Source: Rubrivivax sp.
GTDB lineage: Bacteria > Pseudomonadota > Gammaproteobacteria > Burkholderiales > Burkholderiaceae_C
DNA: 64,000 nt
Direction: 5' to 3'
Assembly (NCBI GenBank): GCA_022842305.1
Contig: JALHPY010000006.1
Coordinates: forward strand, 21,778 to 85,777
The translations under genes and the position numbers were made by a program. Positions within the stretch are counted from its first letter, which is position 1; every line of letters starts with the position of its first letter. Below are positions 1-12,180 of this stretch, piece after piece. A model generated the notes under the pieces. That model did no database searches. It was not told where the DNA came from and saw only the letters and a program-made list of their open reading frames with translations.

Positions 1-1
1 G

Positions 2-115
2 GGCAGCTACGCCACGATGTGGTGGCTGTCGGTGGCGCTGGGCGTCTTTGCCGCTCTCATCAACCTGCCGGTGCGCGAGAGCCCCATCGTGCGCCCGCTG
101 CCGGTGGCGGTCTGA
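2..115 (+). CDS. C-terminal fragment of a membrane transporter, probably MFS (5' end outside window)
   Basis: Frame 2 reads GSYATMWWLSVALGVFAALINLPVRESPIVRPLPVAV* with no start in the window; hydrophobic last helix and tail resemble MFS C-termini. Confidence 0.5.
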   Translation, partial: GSYATMWWLSVALGVFAALINLPVRESPIVRPLPVAV

Positions 116-116
116 C

Positions 117-245
117 GTGAAAGCGCGCTGGGCTCGCGTCAGCGGCTGGGTTGCGGCGATTGCCGTCCTGGCGGCCGTCTTCGCCGCCTACCTCAGCCCG
201 CATCTGGCGGTCGACCTCGCCAACCGCGTGTGGGCATGCTTCTAG
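117..245 (+). CDS. Small single-TM membrane protein (42 aa)
   Basis: GTG start; [42 protein letters not shown]; one clear TM helix; overlaps start of the next gene. Confidence 0.45.
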   Translation: MKARWARVSGWVAAIAVLAAVFAAYLSPHLAVDLANRVWACF

Positions 246-808
246 CGCACGGCGGCGGCGCGCCGTCGCCGTGGTTGCGTCGATTCACGGGCCTCATCAA
301 GTCGGGCGGTGCGGTGCTGGATGTGGCCTGCGGCAGCGGCCGCCACGTGCGCTGGCTGGCCGGCCAGGGCTTTGTCGTCACGGGTGTGGACCGCGATGCT
401 GCCGCGCTGGCTGCACTGGCTGCGGACGGCCCGGCGGCTGAACTGATCACCGCCGACATCGAAGCCGGCCCCTGGCCGCTGGCCGGGCGGCGCTTCGACG
501 GCATCGTCGTCACCAACTACCTGTGGCGCCCGCTGTGGCCGCAACTGCTCGATGCGCTGGCCGAAGGCGGCGTGCTGATCTACGAGACCTTTGCCGCCGG
601 CCACGAGCAGTTCGGCCGCCCCTCGCGCCCCGACTTCCTGCTGCAGCCGGGCGAATTGCTGCAGCGCTGCGCCGGGCTGCGCATCGTGGCCTTCGAGGAC
701 GGCTTCGAGCGCCAGGCGCCGCGCTGCGTGCAGCGCATCGTGGCCGTGCGGCCGGCGGCGGCGGGGGCCGGGGCGGCCCTCTACGGCCTGGATGGCGCCG
801 GCAGCTAA
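230..808 (+). CDS. Class I SAM-dependent methyltransferase
   Basis: Motif [20 protein letters not shown]; post-I VTGVDRD; Rossmann-type methyltransferase layout. Confidence 0.85.
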   Translation: MGMLLAHGGGAPSPWLRRFTGLIKSGGAVLDVACGSGRHVRWLAGQGFVVTGVDRDAAALAALAADGPAAELITADIEAGPWPLAGRRFDGIVVTNYLWRPLWPQLLDALAEGGVLIYETFAAGHEQFGRPSRPDFLLQPGELLQRCAGLRIVAFEDGFERQAPRCVQRIVAVRPAAAGAGAALYGLDGAGS

Positions 809-839
809 AATCATGGGTTCAGCCAGGAACCGCCACCCC

Positions 840-1724
840 ATGAGACCCATCACCGGCAGCATCGTCGCCCTCGTGACCCCTCTGCTCGAGGACGGCAGCG
901 TCGACTACCCCACGCTGCGCCGCCTGATCGACTGGCATGTCGCCGAAGGCACCGACTGCATAGGCGTCGTCGGCACCACGGGCGAATCGCCCACGGTGTC
1001 GGTCGAGGAGCACTGCGAGATCATCCGAGTGGCCGTCGAGCACGCCGCCGGGCGCGTGCCCATCATGGCCGGCGCCGGGGCCAACGCCACGCGCGAGGCC
1101 ATCGAGCTGACGCGCTTCGCCAAGCAGGTGGGCGCCGACTGCACGCTGCAGGTAGTGCCCTACTACAACAAGCCTTCGCAGGAAGGCATCTACCAGCACT
1201 TCCGCGCCGTGGCCGAGGCCGTGGACCTGCCGGTGGTCCTGTACAACGTGCCCGGCCGCACCGTGGCCGACATGCAGCCAGAGACCACGCTGCGCCTGGC
1301 CCAGGTGCCGGGCATCGTGGGCATCAAAGAAGCCAGCGGCAACATCGAGCGCGCGGCGCAGCTCATCAAGCACGCGCCCCAGGGTTTCAGCATCTATTCG
1401 GGCGACGACGGCACGGCCGTGGCGCTCATGCTGCTGGGCGGACACGGCAACGTCAGCGTCACCGCCAACGTGGCGCCGCGCCTGATGCACGAGCTGTGCA
1501 CCGCGGCCATGGCCGGCGACGTGCGCCGCGCCACGGCCATCCACTTCCAGCTGCTGGCGTTGCACAAGCAGCTGTTCTGCGAACCCAGCCCCACCCCCAC
1601 CAAGTGGGCGCTGCAGCAGATGGGCCTGTGCGGCGCCACCGTGCGCCTGCCCATCACGCCCCTCACCGCCGCCGGCCAGGCGCTGGTTGGCGCCGCGCTG
1701 CGCGACGCCGGCCTGCTTCGCTGA
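840..1724 (+). CDS. dapA: 4-hydroxy-tetrahydrodipicolinate synthase
   Basis: [61 protein letters not shown]: full DapA signature. Confidence 0.97.
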   Translation: MRPITGSIVALVTPLLEDGSVDYPTLRRLIDWHVAEGTDCIGVVGTTGESPTVSVEEHCEIIRVAVEHAAGRVPIMAGAGANATREAIELTRFAKQVGADCTLQVVPYYNKPSQEGIYQHFRAVAEAVDLPVVLYNVPGRTVADMQPETTLRLAQVPGIVGIKEASGNIERAAQLIKHAPQGFSIYSGDDGTAVALMLLGGHGNVSVTANVAPRLMHELCTAAMAGDVRRATAIHFQLLALHKQLFCEPSPTPTKWALQQMGLCGATVRLPITPLTAAGQALVGAALRDAGLLR

Positions 1725-1765
1725 AGCTTGGCGCCGCCTCTTTCTGCCCTTATCCCGCCCCATGA

Positions 1766-1788
1766 CCAGGGCCGCCCTGCGGCCCTGG
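1766..1788 (+). promoter_or_regulatory. Perfect 9-bp hairpin in the bamC leader next to the Shine-Dalgarno
   Basis: CCAGGGCCG-CCCTG-CGGCCCTGG; GGAG at 1790-1793, GTG start at 1803. Confidence 0.4.
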
Positions 1789-1802
1789 CGGAGACCCCGA
1801 AC

Positions 1803-2957
1803 GTGACTTCCCCTTCCGGCGCCACCCCGATCCGCCTGACCGTGCTTGCGCTGGCGGCATCGCTGGCGGCTTGCCAGTCGATGGACACCATGCTCTCGGG
1901 CGACAAGATCGACTACAAGTCCACCACCACCAAGGCCAAGCCGCTGGACGTGCCGCCCGACCTCACCCAGCTGGCGCAGCAGTCGCGCTACCAGGTGCAG
2001 GGCGGCGTGATCAGCGCCGCCGGCGCCGCGGCCACGGCCGCGGCCCCCGGGGCGGCGGTGGCACCCGCCGCCGGCACACCCTCGGTGGCCTTGGCAGCGC
2101 AGGGCAACCTGCGCATCGAACGTGACGGGCAACAGCGCTGGCTGGTGGCAGCCACCACGCCCGAACAACTGTGGCCGCAGGTCAAGGCCTTCTGGGAACA
2201 ACGCGGTTTCACGCTGGAAGTGGAAAACGCCGCGGCCGGCCTGATGGAGACCAACTGGGCCGAGAACCGCGCCAAGCTGCCCCAGGACGTGGTGCGCAGG
2301 GCCCTGGGCGGCGTGCTCGGCAACCTGTTCGACACGGGTGAACGCGACCGCTTCCGTACGCGCATAGAGCGCACCCCGGGCGGCAGCGAGATCTACATCT
2401 CGCACCGCGGCGCCGAAGAGGCCTACCTCGACGACAAGCGCGAGGGCACGCGCTGGCGCCTGCGCGGCAGCGACCCCCAGCTCGAGGCCGAAATGCTGTC
2501 GCTGCTGATGCTGGCGCTGGGCCCCCGGGACGAAGCTGCGCGCGTGCAGGCGCAGGCCCCGGCCCGCGCCGCTTCGGCACCCGAGGCACCGGCACGCGCG
2601 CGCGCACTGGCCGGCAGCGGAGCGGCGCTGGAGCTGGACGAGCCCTTCGACCGCGCCTGGCGCCGTGTCGGCCTGGCGCTGGACCGCGGCGGTTTTTCGG
2701 TCGAAGACCGCGACCGCAATGCCGGCCTGTACTACGTGCGCTACGTCGACCCCAAGTCCGCGGGCAAGGAAGAGCCGGGCTTCTGGGCGCGCCTGTTCGG
2801 CGACAGCAGCAACCCGCAGGCGGCCATCCGCTACCGCATCGCGGTCAAGGGCGGCGCCAGCAAGACCACGGTGAGCGTGCTCACCTCGGCCGGCGGCACC
2901 GACAGCGGCGACAACGGCCGCAACATCGCTGCAGCGCTGATCAACGAACTGCGCTGA
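1803..2957 (+). CDS. bamC: Outer membrane assembly lipoprotein BamC
   Basis: Lipobox LAASLAAC; KIDYKSTTTKAKPLDVPPDLTQL N-terminal signature; two helix-grip-like domains. Confidence 0.92.
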   Translation: MTSPSGATPIRLTVLALAASLAACQSMDTMLSGDKIDYKSTTTKAKPLDVPPDLTQLAQQSRYQVQGGVISAAGAAATAAAPGAAVAPAAGTPSVALAAQGNLRIERDGQQRWLVAATTPEQLWPQVKAFWEQRGFTLEVENAAAGLMETNWAENRAKLPQDVVRRALGGVLGNLFDTGERDRFRTRIERTPGGSEIYISHRGAEEAYLDDKREGTRWRLRGSDPQLEAEMLSLLMLALGPRDEAARVQAQAPARAASAPEAPARARALAGSGAALELDEPFDRAWRRVGLALDRGGFSVEDRDRNAGLYYVRYVDPKSAGKEEPGFWARLFGDSSNPQAAIRYRIAVKGGASKTTVSVLTSAGGTDSGDNGRNIAAALINELR

Positions 2958-2980
2958 GCACGCGCGTGGCGCACACGTGA

Positions 2981-3006
2981 GAAAGGCCGCCCGAGGGCGG
3001 CCTTTT
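2981..3006. terminator. Rho-independent (probably bidirectional) terminator between bamC and the Ala-rich lipoprotein gene
   Basis: AAA-GGCCGCC-CGAG-GGCGGCC-TTTT between convergent genes. Confidence 0.85.
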
Positions 3007-3042
3007 GACGTTCTCGGCAACGCGCCCGAGGGCGCGCGGCGA

Positions 3043-3264
3043 TTACTTCGGGGCGGCGGCGGAAGCAGCCACGGCAGCAGCCGAAGCCGAGGCGTCGGCG
3101 GCAGAGGCAGCGACGTTGGCGGCCGAAGCAGCGACCTCGGCGGGGGCCGGCGCCGGAGCGGCGACGGGCGCGGGGGCCGGGGCGGGGGCCGGGGCTTCGG
3201 TCTTGCCGCAGCCGACCAGAGCCAGGGAAGCGAGCAGGGAAGCCAGAGCGATGGTCTTGTTCAT
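3043..3264 (-). CDS. Ala/Pro-rich low-complexity lipoprotein
   Basis: MNKTIALASLLASLALVGCGK lipobox, then PAPAPAPAPVAAPAPAPAEVAASAANVAASAADASASAAAVAASAAAPK. Confidence 0.65.
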   Translation of the reverse strand: MNKTIALASLLASLALVGCGKTEAPAPAPAPAPVAAPAPAPAEVAASAANVAASAADASASAAAVAASAAAPK

Positions 3265-3418
3265 GGGTGTCCTCAATGAGTTATGGGTCAGGAGTTGAGC
3301 TATTCTTGGGCGCTGCCGGATTCATCCGGAAAAGACGCCCCGTTCAGACTTCGGAAGCCGGACCGGCAAGCCCACCCGATGTCTAGCCCACGAGTATAGT
3401 CAGAGCCCGGGAAATCCC

Positions 3419-3910
3419 TTACAGACCCAGGATATTGACGGGGAATGCAGCTTCAGAACGTTGCATAAACACGTCAATCCGGTCGCGCCACAGGTGCGCT
3501 GCACGCACGTCCCGCTGGGCCCGACCTCGCCAATGCACGGCATCGATCAGGTGCACGCTCACGGCGCCGTCGTCCAGCAGCAAGGTCGGCAAGTCGGCCG
3601 CCAGTTCAGTAGGCGCCTGCAAGAAGCTGATGGCATGCGCCCAGTCGCGGCGCCAGGCGTTGAAGCGCGGGTGGCAACGCGGCACCTCGTCGTAAGTGGC
3701 CGCCAGAAATACCAGCCGGCGCTGCGGCAGGCGCAGCCACGCCGTCAGGCACTGCAGCAGTTCGGGCTCGCCCAGCGGCCAGGTCTCGAAACTGGGGTCC
3801 ACGCACAGGATCTGGCGTGCGCCCTTCTCCAGCGCCGCGTCGAAACCCCAGCGCAGCGCAGCGACAAAGCTCTCCTGCGAATCGATGCGCGGTGCTTCCG
3901 GGGCGTTCAT
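3419..3910 (-). CDS. Conserved hypothetical protein (downstream of cupin oxygenase)
   Basis: 163-aa ORF, overlaps upstream gene by 4 bp; MNAPEAPRIDSQESFVAALRWGFDAALEKGARQILCVDPSFE. Confidence 0.75.
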   Translation of the reverse strand: MNAPEAPRIDSQESFVAALRWGFDAALEKGARQILCVDPSFETWPLGEPELLQCLTAWLRLPQRRLVFLAATYDEVPRCHPRFNAWRRDWAHAISFLQAPTELAADLPTLLLDDGAVSVHLIDAVHWRGRAQRDVRAAHLWRDRIDVFMQRSEAAFPVNILGL

Positions 3911-5028
3911 GGCACCTCCGGCAAGACCCAGCCGGCGGCCAGCCAATCGTCCAGCAGTTCGGCCGCTTCCGCGCTCAGGCGCTGCAGATCGGCGGCGGAC
4001 AGGCTGCGCTGGTCGGCCAGGCGCTGCATCAGGCGCGCATCACGGCCGCCAGCGCGGAAGGCCTCACCGTTGATGAACACGTGGCGTGCGTCGTACATCA
4101 TGCGTGTGCCGGCGGCCAGGCACACGCCGCCCGCCCCGCGCGGCGCGTCGCTGGCCTGGAACCAGACGCGCGGCTTGGGCTCGCTCAGCGCCTCACCCAG
4201 CGCGCGCTGCAGCCACTGCGGGTCAGCCAGGCGGCGCTGCACGGCCGCGCGCGCGAAGTCCAGCAAGGCCTCTGGAATGGCGCCCGGCGTGGCCGTGGCC
4301 GGCTGGCGCGGGTCGCGGTACAGCGCGCCGGGTTCGTCTTCGTCGTCGGCCAGGCGCTGCAGCAGCTGGCACGCCAGTTCGTCGGCAGCCTGGGCGCGAA
4401 AGCCTACGGAACAGGTGATGCAGTCACCGCCCTCGGCCACGCCGTCGTGGCCCCACAGCGGCGGCAGGTAGAGCATGTCGCCGGGCGCCAGCACCCAGTC
4501 GTGCTGGGGCTCGAACGTGCGCAGGATCTTCAGCGGCAGGTCTTCGAAAAAGGCCGTGTCCCCCGGCGGCGCCACGCGCCAGCGGCGGCGCCCCTGCACC
4601 TGGATCAGGAAGACGTCGTAGGAATCGACGTGCGGGCCGACGCCGCCACCGGGGCTGGCCCAGGACGCCATCAGGTCGTCCAGACGCGCGTCGGGCACGA
4701 AGCGGAAGCACTCGCGCATGGCGGCCGCGGCGCCCACGTGCAGGTCCAGGCCCTGCACCAGCAGCGTCCAGCCGGGGCGCGCCAGTGGCGGCAGCGCACG
4801 CCGCTGCAGCGGGCCGTGGCGCACCTTCCAGGCGGCGCCGTCGCGCAGCACCAGGCGGGCCTCGACGTCCTCGCTCGCGGCCAGATCAAAGAGCCCGGCG
4901 CGCGCCAGCGGTGGCTGCACGCCGGGCCAGGCCTGGCGCACCAGCAACGGCTTCTTCTGCCAGTGGCGACGCATGAATTGATCGGGGGAAAGGCCGCCCA
5001 GAAGGGCCAGCGGAAGGTGGGTGTCCAT
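3907..5028 (-). CDS. JmjC/cupin-domain protein, ribosomal oxygenase-like (YcfD/RoxA family)
   Basis: HWQKKPLLVRQAWPG; iron site HVDSYDVF; QGRRRWRV; GDMLYLPPLWGHDGVA. Confidence 0.88.
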   Translation of the reverse strand: MDTHLPLALLGGLSPDQFMRRHWQKKPLLVRQAWPGVQPPLARAGLFDLAASEDVEARLVLRDGAAWKVRHGPLQRRALPPLARPGWTLLVQGLDLHVGAAAAMRECFRFVPDARLDDLMASWASPGGGVGPHVDSYDVFLIQVQGRRRWRVAPPGDTAFFEDLPLKILRTFEPQHDWVLAPGDMLYLPPLWGHDGVAEGGDCITCSVGFRAQAADELACQLLQRLADDEDEPGALYRDPRQPATATPGAIPEALLDFARAAVQRRLADPQWLQRALGEALSEPKPRVWFQASDAPRGAGGVCLAAGTRMMYDARHVFINGEAFRAGGRDARLMQRLADQRSLSAADLQRLSAEAAELLDDWLAAGWVLPEVP

Positions 5029-5089
5029 GGCCTGATTCTCGCGCGCCGCTGCGCCAGCCTGATCAGGCGGCTGTGCCATCATCTGCCGC

Positions 5090-5599
5090 ATGCAGATTGA
5101 AAGCCCTTGCGTCGTGAGCCTGACCTGGAAGCTCAGCGACGGACAGAACCGCCCCATCGACGAACTGGGCGAGCCCGTGGAGTTCTTCTACGGCGGCAAC
5201 GACCTGCTGACCAAGGTGGAAGAAGCACTGGCCGGCCACGTGGCCGGCGACGAGCTACAGGTTCACCTGGAGCCCGAGCACGCCTTCGGCGACTACGACG
5301 CCGCGCTGGTGTGCTTCGAGGACCGCAAGATCTTCCCCGAGGTGCTGGAAGCCGGCATGGCCTTCGAAGGCCTGCCCGCCGGCCACGCCACGCCAGGCAT
5401 GCCGGCCGACGCCATCTACGTGGTGACCGAGGTCTACCCTTCGCACGTGGTGCTGGACGGCAACCACCCGCTGGCCGGCATGTCGCTGCGCCTGGCCATC
5501 ACCGTACGCGACGTGCGCGCGGCCAGCGCGGATGAGCAGGAGTCGCGCAGCGTGGGCGACGCCCCCCCCATGCTGGGCGCGCCCGGCGCGCTGCACTGA
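5090..5599 (+). CDS. FKBP-type peptidyl-prolyl cis-trans isomerase, SlyD-like
   Basis: VVSLTWKLSDGQ; EEALAGHVAGDELQVHLEPEHAFGDYD; insert-in-flap arrangement; no His/Cys-rich tail. Confidence 0.88.
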   Translation: MQIESPCVVSLTWKLSDGQNRPIDELGEPVEFFYGGNDLLTKVEEALAGHVAGDELQVHLEPEHAFGDYDAALVCFEDRKIFPEVLEAGMAFEGLPAGHATPGMPADAIYVVTEVYPSHVVLDGNHPLAGMSLRLAITVRDVRAASADEQESRSVGDAPPMLGAPGALH

Positions 5600-5603
5600 G
5601 GCG

Positions 5604-6053
5604 CTACGCCCGCCCGGTAGAACCGAAGCCGCCCTCGCCCCGCGCCGAAGCGTCGAACTCTTCGACGCGGCGAAAGCTCGCTTGCACCACCGGCACGATG
5701 ACCATCTGCGCGATGCGCTCCATCGGCTGCACCGTGTAGGCCGCGCTGCCGCGGTTCCAGCAGCTCACCATCAGCGGGCCCTGGTAGTCGCTGTCGATCA
5801 GCCCGACCAGGTTGCCCAGCACGATGCCCTGCTTGTGGCCCAGGCCCGAGCGCGGCAGCAGCATCGCCGCCAGGCCGGGGTCGGCGATGTGGATGGCCAG
5901 ACCGGTGGGGATGAGCACGGCCTGGCCCGGGGCCAGCAGCAGCGGCGCGTCCAGGCAGGCGCGCAGGTCCAGCCCGGCGCTGCCGGGCGTGGCGTAGGCC
6001 GGCAGGTGCTCTGCCATGCGCGCATCCAGCACCTTGACGTCGATGACGCTCAT
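5604..6053 (-). CDS. dut: dUTP diphosphatase
   Basis: [54 protein letters not shown]: all dUTPase motifs. Confidence 0.97.
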   Translation of the reverse strand: MSVIDVKVLDARMAEHLPAYATPGSAGLDLRACLDAPLLLAPGQAVLIPTGLAIHIADPGLAAMLLPRSGLGHKQGIVLGNLVGLIDSDYQGPLMVSCWNRGSAAYTVQPMERIAQMVIVPVVQASFRRVEEFDASARGEGGFGSTGRA

Positions 6054-7276
6054 TCCGCACTGCCCGCCATGCGCCGGGCGATCTCGGCCACCAGCTGGCG
6101 TGCCAGGGTGAGCTTGTCACCGGGCGGCAGCGCATGTTCACCCTGCGCGTCCACCAGCACAAGCTGGTTGTCGTCGCGGCCGAAGGTGGCGGGGCCGTTG
6201 TTGGCCACGATCAGCGGCACGCCCTTGCGCGCCAGCTTTTGGCGCGCGTGCGCCACGATGTCGTGGCTTTCGGCGGCAAAGCCCACGCACCAGGGCCTCT
6301 GGCCGGTGGGCAGGCGCGCCACGGTGGCCAGGATGTCGGGGTTCTCGATGAAGGCCAGCGCGGGCGGCTGGCCGCTGCCGTCCTTCTTGATCTTTTGCGC
6401 CTGGGCCTGCGCCGGGCGCCAGTCGGCCACGGCCGCGGTGGCCACGAAGACCTGGTGCCGCGGCGCCTGCGGCAGCACCGCGTCCAGCATCTGCTGCGCG
6501 CTTTGCACGTCGATGCGGTGCACGCCGCGCGGCGTGGGCAGCTGCACCGGGCCGGCCACCAGCGTGACCTGCGCGCCGGCCTCGGCCGCGGCGCGGGCGA
6601 TGGCAAAGCCCATCTTGCCGCTGGACAGGTTGGTGATGCCGCGCACCGGGTCGATGGCCTCGAAGGTGGGGCCCGCAGTGACCAGCATCGAGCGCCCCGC
6701 CAGCAGCTTGGGCTGGAAGTGGGCGATCAGCTCATCCAGCAGTTCGGCCGGCTCCAGCATGCGGCCGTCGCCCACTTCGCCGCAGGCCTGATCACCGGCG
6801 GCCGGCCCCAGCACATGGGCGCCGTCGGCGGCGATCTGCGCTGTGTTGCGCTGCGTGGCCGGGTGGGCCCACATCTCGCGGTTCATGGCCGGGGCCACTA
6901 GCAGCGCGCAGCGTTCGGCCGGCCGCGCCAGGCACAGCAGGCTCAGCAGTTCGTCGGCGCGGCCCTGGGCCAGGCGGGCGATGAAGTCGGCACTGGCCGG
7001 CGCGATGAGCACGGCATCGGCCTGGCGCGACAGGTTGATGTGCGGCATGTTGTTGGGCTCGCGCGCGTCCCACTGGTCGGTGTGCACGGCGCGGCCGCTC
7101 AGCGCCTGCAGCGTGACCGGAGTGATGAAGCGCGTGGCCGCCTCGGTCATGACCACCTGCACCGTGGCGCCGGCCTTGACCAGCAGGCGCGTGAGCTCGG
7201 CCGCCTTGTAGCAGGCGACGCCGCCGCTCAGGCCCAGGACGATGTGGCGGCCCTGCAGGGCCAGCGTTTCCGACAT
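6050..7276 (-). CDS. coaBC: Bifunctional phosphopantothenoylcysteine decarboxylase / phosphopantothenate-cysteine ligase
   Basis: [57 protein letters not shown]; overlaps dut. Confidence 0.96.
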   Translation of the reverse strand: MSETLALQGRHIVLGLSGGVACYKAAELTRLLVKAGATVQVVMTEAATRFITPVTLQALSGRAVHTDQWDAREPNNMPHINLSRQADAVLIAPASADFIARLAQGRADELLSLLCLARPAERCALLVAPAMNREMWAHPATQRNTAQIAADGAHVLGPAAGDQACGEVGDGRMLEPAELLDELIAHFQPKLLAGRSMLVTAGPTFEAIDPVRGITNLSSGKMGFAIARAAAEAGAQVTLVAGPVQLPTPRGVHRIDVQSAQQMLDAVLPQAPRHQVFVATAAVADWRPAQAQAQKIKKDGSGQPPALAFIENPDILATVARLPTGQRPWCVGFAAESHDIVAHARQKLARKGVPLIVANNGPATFGRDDNQLVLVDAQGEHALPPGDKLTLARQLVAEIARRMAGSAE

Positions 7277-7295
7277 GCTGGTGGTCCCCGCCGCG

Positions 7296-8084
<789 letters not shown>

Positions 8085-8105
8085 GGCAGGGCTCTCTGGA
8101 AGGTC

Positions 8106-8663
8106 TCAGCCGGCGTCGGGCCAGGCCAGGGTGGGGGGTTGGGGATGCAGGCGCGCCATGCTCAGCACGTCGGTGTAGACACCGCCGCGCAAGGCAAAGC
8201 CGCGGTGCAGGCCTTCCTGGCGAAAGCCGAAGCGGCGGTACAGCGCGATGGCGCGTTCATTGTCGGTAAAGACGGTGAGCTCGATGCGCAGGAGCTGGCC
8301 CCAGCCGTCGGCGTAGTCGCACAGCGCCTGCATCAGGGCCGTGCCCACCCCCAGCCCTTGCGCGGGGCGCGCCACGCTGATGCCCAGCACGGCCGTATGG
8401 CGCCGGCGCAACTGGGGGGATGGGTGCAGGCCGGCGCTGCCGACCACCTGGCCGTCGCGCTCGGCCACCAGTTGCAGGTGGTCGGCGCGCGCCGGGGTGT
8501 TGTTGTCGGCCAGGCGCGTGTGCCAGATCTCGTCGCTGGGAAAGGGCAGCTGCATCAGGCCGGCGTAGACCTCGGGGTCACCCATCAGCTGCGCAAAAGC
8601 CGCAGCGTCGCGCGTGGTGGCGCGGCGCAGGGTCAGGGTGAAGGTCGGGGCCGGGTCGCTCAT
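8106..8663 (-). CDS. GNAT-family N-acetyltransferase
   Basis: LGISVARPAQGLGVGTALMQALCDYA, ELTVFTDNERAIALYRRFGFRQEG. Confidence 0.9.
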   Translation of the reverse strand: MSDPAPTFTLTLRRATTRDAAAFAQLMGDPEVYAGLMQLPFPSDEIWHTRLADNNTPARADHLQLVAERDGQVVGSAGLHPSPQLRRRHTAVLGISVARPAQGLGVGTALMQALCDYADGWGQLLRIELTVFTDNERAIALYRRFGFRQEGLHRGFALRGGVYTDVLSMARLHPQPPTLAWPDAG

Positions 8664-8685
8664 GGCCGCTTGCTGGCGCTGGCGA

Positions 8686-11319
<2,634 letters not shown>

Positions 11320-11344
11320 GGCGGCAACAGGTCGGTTGGAGTTT

Positions 11345-11746
11345 TCAGTTCAGGACTTCGATGCCCAGCGCTCGGGCCGCGTCGACGAGACGCGCGTCGT
11401 GCGTAGCCATGGGGCAGCGACGCGACAGCGCCAGATCGACATACAGCGCATCGTAGGGCGTGAGGTCGTGGGCGGTGGACAGTTCCAGGTGGCGCAGCGG
11501 GTCGTTGACGCGCGGCGTCACCAGTTCGACCTCCAACGCGGCCAGATGGGCGCACAAGCCGCGGGCCCGTGCCAGGTCGAAGCGTCGCCGGCGAATGCCA
11601 TTGCGCATGGCGCTGGCCACTTCGAGGGGCCAGATGAAGGGCGCGATGAGTTCCTTGCCCAGCACCTCACGCATGCCCGCGGGTCGCAACTCGTCGGGCA
11701 TCACGCAGGCCAGGGCGTACGACGTGTCGATGACGAGTTGGCTCAT
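11345..11746 (-). CDS. PIN-domain toxin (VapC-like)
   Basis: [55 protein letters not shown]: conserved acidic PIN residues. Confidence 0.88.
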   Translation of the reverse strand: MSQLVIDTSYALACVMPDELRPAGMREVLGKELIAPFIWPLEVASAMRNGIRRRRFDLARARGLCAHLAALEVELVTPRVNDPLRHLELSTAHDLTPYDALYVDLALSRRCPMATHDARLVDAARALGIEVLN

Positions 11747-12051
11747 CCGCCGCTGCCGGTAGCGGCCGACCAGATGCGCTCTTCGCGATCTTCGCGGCCC
11801 TCGCGAACCCACTCGACGATCTCCTGGGTGGTCAGGGGCTCACCGCGCTCGGCGATCTCGCGCCCGATCTGCTGCATCGCCGCCACCGCCTTGAGGCGGC
11901 GTTCGAGCAGTTCCGCCGACACGCCACCGAAGGGAACGATCTTGGCCACCGGCTTGTTGTGGCGCGTGATGATGACTTCCTCGCCGCGCTCGGCGCGGGC
12001 GATGAGCTCCGACAAGTGGGTCTTGGCTTCGAACAGGCCTATGGATTCCAT
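11743..12051 (-). CDS. Phd/YefM-type antitoxin
   Basis: MESIGLFEAKTHLSELIARAERGEEVIITRHNKPVAKIVPFG; ATGA overlap with toxin gene. Confidence 0.9.
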   Translation of the reverse strand: MESIGLFEAKTHLSELIARAERGEEVIITRHNKPVAKIVPFGGVSAELLERRLKAVAAMQQIGREIAERGEPLTTQEIVEWVREGREDREERIWSAATGSGG

Positions 12052-12064
12052 GGCGGCTCAGGGA

Positions 12065-12081
12065 CTGGTTGAATCAACCAG
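12065..12081. promoter_or_regulatory. Palindromic putative operator of the toxin-antitoxin operon
   Basis: CTGGTTGA-A-TCAACCAG perfect 8-bp inverted repeat, 13 bp upstream of the antitoxin ATG; minus-strand TAGAAT at 12082-12087 could be a -10. Confidence 0.6.
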
Positions 12082-12180
12082 ATTCTATGCGCGCGGCACC
12101 ACCGTACGATAGCGCCGACCCGCTCAACGACGGGATGCCTTGGCGCGCCGCGCGCCTTATCGCATCGACAGGAGACAAGC

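Noticed and set aside
819-3020. 733-aa minus-strand ORF
   Set aside because: Antisense to dapA and bamC; His/Gly/Arg-rich shadow translation typical of high-GC codon bias, no domain motifs
3005-3298. Ala-rich plus-strand ORF
   Set aside because: Reverse complement of the repetitive lipoprotein gene, which has a signal peptide and lipobox; plus strand has none
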